DNA from: Thalassiosira profunda
Lineage: Eukaryota; Bacillariophyta; Thalassiosirophyceae; Thalassiosirales; Thalassiosiraceae
Reading direction: 5' to 3'
Length of the DNA stretch: 16,229 nucleotides
NCBI GenBank assembly: GCA_036939355.1
Contig: JALLAP010001014.1
Span: 1 to 16,229, forward strand
The notes below the pieces were generated by a model that saw nothing but the letters and a program-made list of their open reading frames with translations, searched no databases and was not told the origin of the DNA. The number at the start of each line of letters is the position of its first letter. The first letter of the stretch is position 1. A program made the translations under genes and the position numbers. Below, one piece after another: positions 7,321 through 16,047 of the stretch.

Positions 7321-10300
7321 ATGAGCGAGGTCATCGACCTGTCCATGAGCGACGAGGAGGGCCCTCCCCCCTCCCCTGCCAAAAATGCCAACAACTCGCG
7401 GGAGACGGCCATCGTCATCGAGTCGAGCGACGAGGAGGATCTCATCCCCATGAAGCTCAAGTCCTCCCCGCGAAAAGGCTCCCCTGCGGGGTCTCCCCAA
7501 AAGGGCTCTCCGGGGAAGGGATCCCCGTTTAGTGCCGGCTCCTCTGCCTCCAGAAATTTGGGCGCCTCCCTGTCAGGGGCAGCGGGGGTGACCTATTCCG
7601 CGAGCACCATCGCCAAGGCGGAAACATTCAGAGCCATCGGGAACAAGCACATGAAATCCAAGAAGCACAACATGGCCCACTCCGCCTACAAGGCCGCCCT
7701 CCGCCTCACCCCCTCCGGCGCCAACGCCCACCTCTACCTCTCCAACAAGGCCGCGGCCCTCATTTTTCTGAAGCGCTACCCGGAGGCGGCCGACGATGCC
7801 CGGAGGGCGATTGCGCTGAAGCCCGATTACGGACACGCCCACGCCCGGCTGGGGCAGGCGCTGCACTTCATGAAGCGGTACCGGGAGTCCGTGGAATCGT
7901 ACGAGGAGGCATTGAAGTACGAGAAGACGGATGGGAAGTTCGTGGCCATGACGCGGGGGAATTTGCTCAAAGCGAAGGCGAAGTTGGCAAAGCAGGGGGC
8001 CAGCGGATACGCCCGCAAGGTGTCCATGTCCCCGACCCCCAACGACAACAACAACAATGCCGGAAGTGCCGCGGCTTCCAGCACGGGATTGAGCAACCAA
8101 CTGAGCAACATGATGGCCCAGCGCCCCTACGGATGCAACCACTGCAGCGAGAGGTTCTGGACCCATCGAAAGGCGAAGCGGCACGAGAAGAAGTGCGCGC
8201 GGAAGAAGGGCCTCGCCGGGCGTGTCAAATCCGAGGGGGGGAGGGTCAAGTCCGAGCGGAAGGTGGAGAAACAGGAGAAGGAGGAGGGGGACGACGTGGA
8301 GGAGGCCGAGGAAATTACGTACACGAGCTACCGGCCGAGCAAGCTGAAGTTCGGGAAGGACCATCCCGACGCCGTGGTGGAGAACAGCACGCTGGGGGCG
8401 GTCCTTCCCCCGGACGTGACGTACAACCTGGCCATGCCGGCGGATATTATCAGCACGGGAAAGCTGTCCAATCTGCAGTTGGAGGCGATTGTGTACGGAT
8501 GTCAGCGCCACTTGGTCGACTTGCCCTTGGAGGACAAGTCCGCCACCAAGTTTGATTTCGTCAAGGGCGAGGAGGAGAAGAAGGAGGAAGAGCCGGAGCC
8601 GCAGCTGCCCCTCCGCGCGGGATTCTTGCTGGGCGACGGGGCCGGAATGGGCAAGGGACGGACCCTCGCGGGATTTGTCGTGGAAAATATCGCCCGGGGG
8701 CGGAGGAGGCACGTCTGGATCTCGGTGTCGAGCGACCTCTACGAGGACGCCAAACGCGACCTCCGGGACCTCGGATTGGGCGACTACGCCGAAAATCGTT
8801 GCTACAACCTGGGCAAGCTCCCGTACGGTAGCCTCGAGGGATACGAGGAGGGCGTCATGTTCGCTACTTACTCGACGCTCATCTCGAAGAACCGGGCGAA
8901 GGAAACGCGGCTGGATCAGCTGGTGGAGTGGTGTGGCGGCNTGCTACAAATGCCTCATCTCTGACGCCTTGACGTGCTGCGATGTCCTTCCTGCAGTGGA
9001 CGAATGCCACAAAGCAAAGACAATCGAGCTGGATGCCAACGGCAATCCGAAGACGGTGGGAAGGGGACTGGACAAGCGCGAGAAGAGCAGCCAGACCGCC
9101 AAGAACGTCGTTCTTCTTCAGCAGCTCCTGCCCCGCGCCCGGGTCGTGTACTGCTCGGCGACGAGCGTGTCGCATCCAAAGAACCTCGGATTTATGAGCC
9201 GTCTTGGCCTCTGGGGGCCGGGCACGGAGCACCCAATCGGCTTCAATCAATTTCTGGAGGGCCTCAAGCGGCTGGGTACCGGGGCGATGGAGCTTCACGC
9301 CATGTACCTCAAGCAGATCGGCGCGCTCTGCGCTCGGACGCTTTCCTACGAGTCCTGCGAGTTCGAGCTCGTGGATGGCATCAGCGACGAGAAGGTCCGC
9401 AAGCTCTTCAACCAGGCCACGGAGATCTGGACCGAGCTCCACTCGCAGCTGGCAGATCGCTGCCGTAAGCTCGACAGACAGGAGGAGATGGCGAGGAAGA
9501 TTGCCAAGTGGCGCGATGAGAACGACGAGCTTACTGAGGATATGCGATACCACCTCGACTTGCTCCGAAATTCAGACTCGGAGAGCGATGACGAGTACAA
9601 AGATGATGCCGAGGTGGAGGAAACGAGGACTCGCCGTTTGTACCGAGAGCGCCAGGCAAAGTTTCTTCGAGGTCTCTTCTGGTCGGCACATCAACGATTC
9701 TTCCGAAGCCTTTGCATTGCGAGCAAAGTCGAGAAGGCGATTTCACTGGCCAAGACGGCATTGGCTGATGGACACTGCTGCGTGATCGGCCTCCAGAGCA
9801 CGGGAGAGGCCCGTGCGAAGGGAGCAGCGCAGGCGGCGGGGTACAACGACGACGATGGTGGCAGCTTTGATGAGTTCGTCTCGGCCCCGAACGAGGACCT
9901 GAAGCGGATTATCTTGATGATGTTTCCTCTGCCACCCAAGCCGAAAGGGGTGATTGCTCCAGCCTTCCTCAACCCCACCAAAAAGGGCGAGTCAAACGAT
10001 GACGACGATGACAACGACGACGACGACGACGGCGAGGACGAGACGACTGACAGCTCCTCGGGGAGACGCAGGTCCAAGAGGGATCGCGCCCCCAAGAAGA
10101 AGAAGCGCAAGCTGTCGAAAAGCAAGGGCAGCACCAGCGACAAGATCCCTTGGAATGAGATCGACCTGGACATGGACACGAGCGCCAACGTCGAGAACGA
10201 ACGCATGGTAGAGTACCGCAAGGCGGCGGAGAAGGTCAAGGAGTGGCACGACGCAGTCGACAAGCTTGAACTGCCTCCCAATCCCCTCGATCGCCTGCTC

Positions 10301-13219
10301 AATGAGCTGGGTGGACCAGACAAGGTCGCGGAATTGACCGGGCGGAAATCCCGACAGGTCCGTCGCGGAAACAAGATTTCCTACGAGAGGCGCAAGGGCG
10401 CGAGCAGCTTCGACAAAATCAACATTGAGGAGAAGAACGCCTTCAGTGAGTTTGCTTCTCTTGTTGCAACAACACCTCTGCCTTTCGCAAACGCTCATAT
10501 CGTGTGTCCGTTCTCCCGTAGTGGCTGGAACTAAGCTGGTTGCAATCTTGAGCGAGGCGGCTTCGACAGGGATCAGCCTGCAGGCGGACAAAAGGGTGGC
10601 CAACCAGAAGCGTCGTGTGCACATCACGCTCGAGCTCCCTTGGAGCGCAGACAAGGCTATTCAGCAGCTCGGCCGCACCCACAGAGCCAATCAAAGCTCT
10701 GGTCCCATGTACAAGGTCAGTGGCGAGATCTTGTGGTACCTTAAGTGCTTGTTACTTTGATGTGCTAACCTTTCCCTGCCCAATACTTCAGTTCCTCATC
10801 AGCGATGTGGGAGGAGAGAAGAGGTTCGCCGCCGCCGTCGCAAAGAGGCTGGCCCTTCTTGGGGCGCTGACGCAGGGCGATCGCAGGGCCACGGGGCAGA
10901 GCAATGCGCTGGGCTTGAGCTCTTTCGACATGGTGAGTAGCCTGTCCGCCTGGCACATCATTCGTGACCGACTCTGTTCTCAAAAGACTGTGTTGAACCC
11001 TCTTTACAGGACAACAAGTTCGGCAAAAAGGCTTTGCGCCTGATGTTGAAGAACATCTGGGCGTGCTCAAGCCCGTCCCTGACCGACGCGCCGGACAGGC
11101 ACGTCGTGGAAGCCTTGAAAGTGATCGACGGCCACCTGTCGGCTGCGCTCGAAGAGGATGGCGATTGGCGCGATAACTTGGGCGCGTTCGACAACGATAC
11201 GAACAGCGAAAAGTCGTTCTACAATAGTGAGTGGGCAGTCATGAATGTCTGAGTCTCTGATCTTGCCCAGTGCGTGTTCTAATACTATTGGTGCTACTTC
11301 TAGTGATGGAGACATTGCTCACTGGCCCTATGCTTCAGCTGGCCCAGAAGAGAGTCGAGGCGATAAAGGAGGGCAAGAGTGTTGCGAAATACTACGAATC
11401 TCTTCTCGATGGCTCTGGGACCAAAGAGGACATCAAGCCGAAGATCGACGCGGAGGTGACCGCGGCCAAAGAGTCTGGCCTGAACTTTCACACCTTAGCG
11501 TACTTGTGGCTGTTCGATGTGGGCCTCACCGAAGAGACCTCCTCTGCCGGGAAGTACCGGGCTCCTCTCACGGTGCCCAAGTTCCTCAATCGCTGTAAGT
11601 GGATCACCAACTCTCTTCCTATGTCGCAGAACCAAGTATAGTGCTCATCCCTCTGCCTTGCCGTTACTCATAGGTCTGGGCATGAACCTTCCCCGCCAAA
11701 AGTTGATGACCGACCACTTCTTGAAGTGCCTCGAAAAGGAGGTTGCCTCCGCCAAGAGGTCTGGCGAGTACGACATCGGCATCAAAACCATCGCAGGCCA
11801 TTCGGTCACAGTTGAGAAGCCTCGCTCGTTCTGTTTCCGTGGCCTCGAGGCCAAAGACGAGCGCGTCTTGTTGTACAAAGTTCAACGCGATCGCGGGATG
11901 AACATTGATGCGGTCATGCAGCTGTACGATGAGGCAAAGGCGCTGGAGGGTGAAGCTGGCAATAGCTCGGCTACAGACACGGTGAACACCGTGTTTGGAG
12001 TGGGAAGGATTCGGCGCATCAAGAGCGGCTTTTACATCGATCACCGCACGGACATCTTCAAGGAGTGCCCCCGGATATTCTTGATCGTCAATCAAGGCAA
12101 GAACAGCAATCGGTGTGTTGTGATCCGGCCCAACGAGGGCAAGAAGAACTACACGAAGGACTGGGTTCATGACAAGCTTCTTCACGGAGCGGCGAACCTT
12201 TCCTTCTGCACCGATCTGGAACTCGCTAAGGCGACGTGGAAGAAGGAATTCGAGTTGGCGGATCGCCCCTGGTCGGAGCGTTATCAGCGCTACTGCTACG
12301 GAAGGCATGCTTCGAGCTTGGTGTTCGGTGGGTCGGTCGTCCCTCTCCTCACCAAGCTTCTCGTCGCTGCCAACCCGAGTGGGGGCGGTCTCCTTCCTGA
12401 CGCGAGCGACACGGACAGCCATTTGGTCATGCCGTCCATCGTACGGGTGGAGCCATCGGGTCAGGCCCAGCAGCCGCAGGGTGAAACTGCGAATGATGAC
12501 GCCCAAGGTGGAGAAGCTGCCGACTCGCCGGCAGCTGACACTTCGAATGGCAGCAACAATGATGGCGCCCCATCTGTGGGGAAGAACGTGGCTCATGAGA
12601 TTCTCGGGAACAGCATTTTCCGGGGTGTCATTACTGAGGTAAGTTGATGATGTTCACTGCTTTCTGCCTGGCGTCAGTCTCTCACTCCTTCTCGGCCACC
12701 CCCTCGACTTATCCCCAACAGATCGAGAACGAAGGCGCGGATGAAACGTTTGTTGCTCGCTTCACTGACTCGACCGAGTGGGGCTTTGACAGTGATGAAG
12801 CCAAGGCAGCCATGTCGCTCTTTGAGGCCGAAGTGAACGCGTTGGTGAACCAAGCCAACATGCCCCGGGCCGATGCGGCGAGTCTAGCGGTGCACACTGC
12901 TGCCAGCTCCGTCTCGCAGGCTACAACTCGCAAGCCCGTGTTGGCTGAGGGCGAAGAGGACACCACCGAGAACTACGAGCGTATCTTTGAGGAGGAGTAC
13001 GACGGTGCGGTGCCAAAGGTACTTGTTGGCCTCGAGTTCCCCAACAGGTTCCTCCATTGGTACTCTCAGAGCGCGCAGGACCACGTCCAGATCCCGTTCT
13101 GGGAGTATGTGCTCAGGAAGTTGAGCGAGCGGCTGCTCGATGATGGCACGAAGGGATCGCGTGAACTGCTGAATCTGGAGAAGGCGGAGCAGGAGATGGG
13201 GAAAGAAACAGAGGAGTAG
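7321..13219 (+). CDS. Strawberry notch (SBNO)-family helicase-like protein with N-terminal SIM, TPR and zinc-finger modules
   Basis: Eight exons: 7321-about 8940, about 8997-10445, 10522-10715, 10792-10932, 11010-11226, 11304-11594, 11674-12638, 12722-13219 (TAG), about 1,790 residues. The six resolved introns are 76-83 nt, GT..AG, with phases that fit; one has TGCTAAC before its acceptor. Domains: [10 protein letters not shown] (4-13) and [10 protein letters not shown] (31-40), both like SUMO-interaction motifs; a GSP-repeat tract (48-69); TPRs (about 100-205); a C-x2-C-x12-H-x3-C finger (C272, C275, H288, C292); Walker [12 protein letters not shown] (438-448); motif II DECHKAK (from 8999); [40 protein letters not shown]; motif [28 protein letters not shown] proteins are nuclear SF2-like regulators of transcription and chromatin. 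An acidic run (about 9999-10040) and a basic [12 protein letters not shown] tract sit inside the core. The exon 1/2 junction is unreadable because of the N at 8941. Confidence 0.92.
8935..8998 (+). other. Ambiguous base and unresolved exon junction in SBNO
   Basis: The frame reads ...[10 protein letters not shown] up to 8940, then meets N at 8941 and stops at 8962-8964. Coding resumes in another frame with V-DECHKAK at 8996. SBNO relatives have about eight residues between CGG and DECH. After the N, the other frame reads CYKCLI, resembling the missing strand before motif II, and CTGCAG at 8991-8996 looks like an acceptor, but no good donor is visible. A collapsed gap or indel at the N, plus a short intron, is the likely explanation. 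Confidence 0.7.
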
Positions 13220-13421
13220 ATGTGGAGTTGATATGCAAAGAAGGTGGAGGCTTGGCGCGAGCGCCCTTTTTCTTTCGGGTTTGTTGTCACTGAGATAGAA
13301 TAGACTGTGGGTCTGAGGATGTTTGGCTGCCATTGCATGGCGGCCGACATCGAGTAGAACCAATACAATATCTAGAGACATTTTTTGCGACTAGCCTTCG
13401 TTCTGTGGATCGTCTTGGCTG

Positions 13422-14597
13422 CTAAGCTTTCAACTCCCCGTTCTCCTCGGTGCCTCGCGATGCATCCCACTCCTCTGGCCGATCTGGCCATCTCGTCTCT
13501 GCATCTTCTGGCAATACGGAGAAGGAAATCACGTTGCAGTCGTTGAACGCCATCTCCAAATGCCTCAGCGAATCTGGTATAATTTCTCCGTCGCTGCGGC
13601 GTCTGCTGGTGCTCGCAGTTTTGTTGGTGGTCATTTCCCTGGCACTGGGGAGGACCCGAAGCAACCCATTCGTCGGATCCGACCGCTTCTCGGACGAGAT
13701 CAGCCCCTCGTCGTAGCCACCGAAGCTGTTCCCGAAGATCAATATTGGATTGTTTCTCTTGCCGTCTACTCCATCGTTTGAGGTTGTTATTGGAAAGATG
13801 CGGTCCCAGTGCGCCCAGAGAACGTTGCAGTACAACCGCATGGGGCAGTGGGGCATGTAGAACAGCGTGTGATGCGCATCGCCTTCGGTGCATCCTGCTT
13901 TCTGGGGTTGTCGCATCGACTCCACCGTTCGTTTCCCCATTTCGTTCGTGTCGAGAATGGTCAGATGAAAGACATTTTCGAGCAGTGCCTTCTCCACCGG
14001 GAGGGTGCAGGGCTCGTAATAATAGATGGGCACCTGCCGTTGCTCCCGTTCGAACGCATCCGAGACGTTGCCGCCCTGCGTCTGATGTGTTGACTGGCAT
14101 GCACATCTTCTGAGCAGCAATAGACACGCCAGCTGGAGCATGGGCGCGTGATACCGCCCAGTGGCGAAATTACCAATGCCATACGCCACGATTTCGCGTA
14201 TACGCAGGTCACATTTTGCAATTGTAGCGTGGTCAGCGGCATTAGCAGTTTTGGTTGCACCCCCGTCGCCATCTTCCGTCGCTTCCGATGCCATCGCCAT
14301 TGCAGATAGCAAACGAGAGGCAAACCCCCTCCTAGACTGCAACTGCTCCTCCAGCGCCCGGAGGCATTCCAACACATCTCCTTTTATTCGCTCCCGCTCC
14401 TTCCTTTGCTCTTCCTCCGTCGGTGGATGCACGTCACGTGCACCTTCTGCACCCTGCCGTCCAACGTCCGAGGCGCGCGCCGCACCGTACAGGCCGCCAC
14501 CGCCGGCCGCCTGCGGATTGGTGGCGTTGGGGCGGCGCGCGGGACGGCGCTTGGGGCCCTTGCGCGGGGGCACGAAGGTCCACTCTTCCTCCGCCAT
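13422..14597 (-). CDS. SRR1-family protein (SENSITIVITY TO RED LIGHT REDUCED 1-like)
   Basis: 391 residues, ATG 14597 to TAG 13422, no intron. The conserved SRR1 core is clear: IVAYGIGNFATGRY (136-149), PMLQLACLLLL (152-162), IYYYEP (191-196), TLFYMPHCPMRLY (244-256) and NNPILIFGNSFGGY (282-295). The family includes plant SRR1 (phytochrome signalling and circadian function) and yeast Ber1; the biochemical activity is not established. Residues 1-60 are a basic, Pro/Arg/Ala-rich extension and 60-90 a charged, probably helical stretch (EEEQRKERERIKGD). Two inserts relative to a minimal SRR1 domain are likely (about 165-188 and 228-243). It is convergent with SBNO (202 bp gap) and divergent with the IMPACT-like gene. 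The call is strong; the biological role in this organism is inferred. Confidence 0.85.
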   Translation of the reverse strand: MAEEEWTFVPPRKGPKRRPARRPNATNPQAAGGGGLYGAARASDVGRQGAEGARDVHPPTEEEQRKERERIKGDVLECLRALEEQLQSRRGFASRLLSAMAMASEATEDGDGGATKTANAADHATIAKCDLRIREIVAYGIGNFATGRYHAPMLQLACLLLLRRCACQSTHQTQGGNVSDAFEREQRQVPIYYYEPCTLPVEKALLENVFHLTILDTNEMGKRTVESMRQPQKAGCTEGDAHHTLFYMPHCPMRLYCNVLWAHWDRIFPITTSNDGVDGKRNNPILIFGNSFGGYDEGLISSEKRSDPTNGLLRVLPSAREMTTNKTASTSRRRSDGEIIPDSLRHLEMAFNDCNVISFSVLPEDAETRWPDRPEEWDASRGTEENGELKA

Positions 14598-14777
14598 CGT
14601 CGTCTCAGGAGTGGCCCCGCGCCCCGCCGGAGCGCGGAGCGCGGCAGAAAATGGTTAGCTATTTACGTACTTGCCCCTGCTACGTACAATATGTATCTAC
14701 CTGCCACCCTGCTCCTGCTCGCTCCAGCTGGCTCGCTCGCCCCGCGCCACCCTCCCACGCACTAGATATCCGCACCT
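14598..14777. promoter_or_regulatory. Compact divergent intergenic region, SRR1 / IMPACT-like
   Basis: Only 180 bp separate the ATGs at 14597 (minus) and 14778 (plus), so both promoters must overlap or be shared. It contains two TACGTA cores (14662-14693) in an AT-richer patch and is otherwise C-rich towards the plus gene. No TATA box was recognised. Confidence 0.5.
14662..14693. promoter_or_regulatory. Paired TACGTA-type motifs in divergent promoter (copy 3)
   Basis: TTTACGTAC (14662-14670) and CTACGTACAATATG (14680-14693) place two TACGTA cores 16 bases apart centre to centre, about 65-90 bp from each ATG. Same core as at 4594 and 6874. A bZIP-type site is inferred only. Confidence 0.4.
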
Positions 14778-15584
14778 ATGGGCTTCATCGGCCGCCACCC
14801 CCTCGTGTCGATGGCGTGGTCGCTGCTCCTTTCGTTCGGCGCCCGGACGGCGGCGGCGGGGCTGCAAATCCGGGCAGCCTTTGCGGCGGGCGGCGTTGCA
14901 ATTTGCAACCCATCAACCCATCAAGCACGCACATCAACGTCGCGGTTGCACTCCACGTCCGAGCCGCTCAAGACCCTCGAGGGAAGCGACATCTACGCCG
15001 CCGAGGAGGTCATCAAGAAATCGCGCTTCATCGGGTTGGCTGCCCACTGCACCAACTGGGACGATGCACAATCGATACTGGAGAGCGTACGAAAGGACCA
15101 CCCAAAGAGTCGACACGCATGCTTCGGCTTCGTTTCCAGTGCGGGCGCGGGCGGTGAGGGAGTGGGCACCGAGAGGTGTTCCGACGATGGGGAACCCACG
15201 GGAACGGCGGGCGTGCCAATATTGGGCGCCATCAAAGGAGAGGGACTGTCGGATACCTTGTGCATCGTCGTTCGATACTCCGGCGGCATCAAGCTGGGCG
15301 CTGGGGGATTGATAAGAGCGTACGGGGGTGCGGCAAGGCTTGCCCTGAGGTCGGCTCCGACGCAAATACACGTACCCAAATCGTCTATACGGATATCGAC
15401 GCGAGCTGCAAACTCGGGAGCGGTGTACGCGGCGGCAGCCAAGTACGGGGGCGTCACGAGCGGGGAGGCGTACAACGATCGGGGCGAGTTGGAAGTGACG
15501 ATAACATGCGACGAAGAGAATGGCGAAAGACTGAGAGAAGAGATGAAGGATGCTACGAGAGGGGGCGTGATGTTCATCGAATGA
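14778..15584 (+). CDS. IMPACT/YigZ (UPF0029) family protein with N-terminal extension
   Basis: 268 residues, ATG 14778 to TGA 15582-15584, no intron. Family signatures: KKSRFIGLAAH (80-90), DDGEPTGTAGVPILG (136-150) and VVRYSGGIKLGAGGLIRAYG (164-183). The usual RYFGG is RYSGG here. The C-terminal part (GGVTSGEAYNDRGELEVTI onward) fits the bacterial-type second domain of YigZ rather than a eukaryotic RWD-IMPACT layout; there is no RWD domain. IMPACT dampens GCN2 signalling in animals; the role of YigZ is poorly defined. Residues 1-60 form an extension with a hydrophobic stretch (about 8-20, LVSMAWSLLLSF) and a Ser/Thr/Arg-rich part, so organelle targeting, possibly plastid, is plausible. A 15-nt palindrome (GTTGCAA-T-TTGCAAC, 14895-14909) lies in this leader-coding region. 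Confidence 0.85.
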   Translation: MGFIGRHPLVSMAWSLLLSFGARTAAAGLQIRAAFAAGGVAICNPSTHQARTSTSRLHSTSEPLKTLEGSDIYAAEEVIKKSRFIGLAAHCTNWDDAQSILESVRKDHPKSRHACFGFVSSAGAGGEGVGTERCSDDGEPTGTAGVPILGAIKGEGLSDTLCIVVRYSGGIKLGAGGLIRAYGGAARLALRSAPTQIHVPKSSIRISTRAANSGAVYAAAAKYGGVTSGEAYNDRGELEVTITCDEENGERLREEMKDATRGGVMFIE

Positions 15585-15623
15585 AACGCTCCGGACAATC
15601 TGTGACGTCAGTGCGTGCAATTA

Positions 15624-15882
15624 CTACCAAAGTTTGGGCAGGGGTGGCAATGGCAAGTCCCACGCGTTGTACAACAGCAACACCGCCACGGATGCCCGTT
15701 CCACGTCGCCGGCGGAAAATATGTCTGAAACAACAGCCACTGATGTGTTCCGGGATGCCCAAAATGGCGTTGGCGAGGAGGCTTCCGGCTAGTGCGCTGG
15801 GAACAATTCCGTGACCGGCAAACGCGGTGGCATACCACACGCCTCCCTCTGTAAAGTTGGTGTCTGCTTGTCCATCTTTCTG
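15624..15882 (-). pseudogene. C-terminal fragment of an FAD-dependent (DAO-like) oxidoreductase, probably frameshifted
   Basis: The minus strand reads GGVWYATAFAGHGIVPSALA then GSLLANAILGIPEH, matching the C-terminal FAD-contacting segment of DAO-superfamily oxidases (YATGFxGHG...LAG..LA..I.G). Beyond about 15743-15751 this frame becomes Arg/Cys-rich and runs into the stop region of the neighbouring gene. The next frame instead gives VAVVSDIFSAGDVE and ends AWDLPLPPLPKLW with TAG at 15624-15626, leaving a tidy 39-bp gap to the converging gene. A one-base shift is therefore likely. Upstream, a TAG at 15883-15885 (CTGCCTAG|CAG) could be a splice acceptor, but no exon with the Rossmann FAD motif is present before the next gene. 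It is either a 3' exon of a damaged gene or a remnant. Family call is moderate. Confidence 0.45.
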
Positions 15883-16047
15883 CTAGGCAGCAATGTAGAG
15901 ACGACCCTGTGATTCGAACGTGTACTACTTTACAACTTGCCAGGCTTCTGCTCGGCTTCCCCTTCTCCGGATCCGTTTGCTGCTCAGTGATCCCTCATGT
16001 TACGATGAGCCATCCCTCAAACCGAATCTTCTCCCAATTCTCCGTCC

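Noticed and set aside
8489..8996. Plus-strand frame continuous with the second SBNO exon back to 8489
   Set aside because: Ser/Arg-rich shadow of exon 1; the real helicase Walker A region is in the other frame.
11517..11673. Open frame extending SBNO exon 7 upstream without an intron
   Set aside because: Exon 6 in its own frame matches SBNO (VPKFLNR), and GTAAGT...CATAG at 11595-11673 joins it in phase to CLGMNLP.
7321..13219. Viral or transposon helicase
   Set aside because: Motif order, introns and the FWSAHQRFF / GISLQADKR / QQLGRTHR blocks are those of cellular SBNO; no terminal repeats or capsid/integrase genes are nearby.
14895..14909. GTTGCAA-T-TTGCAAC palindrome as a regulatory site
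   Set aside because: Single copy within coding sequence; TTGCAA words are scattered in coding DNA elsewhere in the window.
15901..15960. tRNA-like B-box (GTTCGAATC on the minus strand)
   Set aside because: The flanking bases do not form a T-arm or acceptor stem, and no A-box or cloverleaf is visible.
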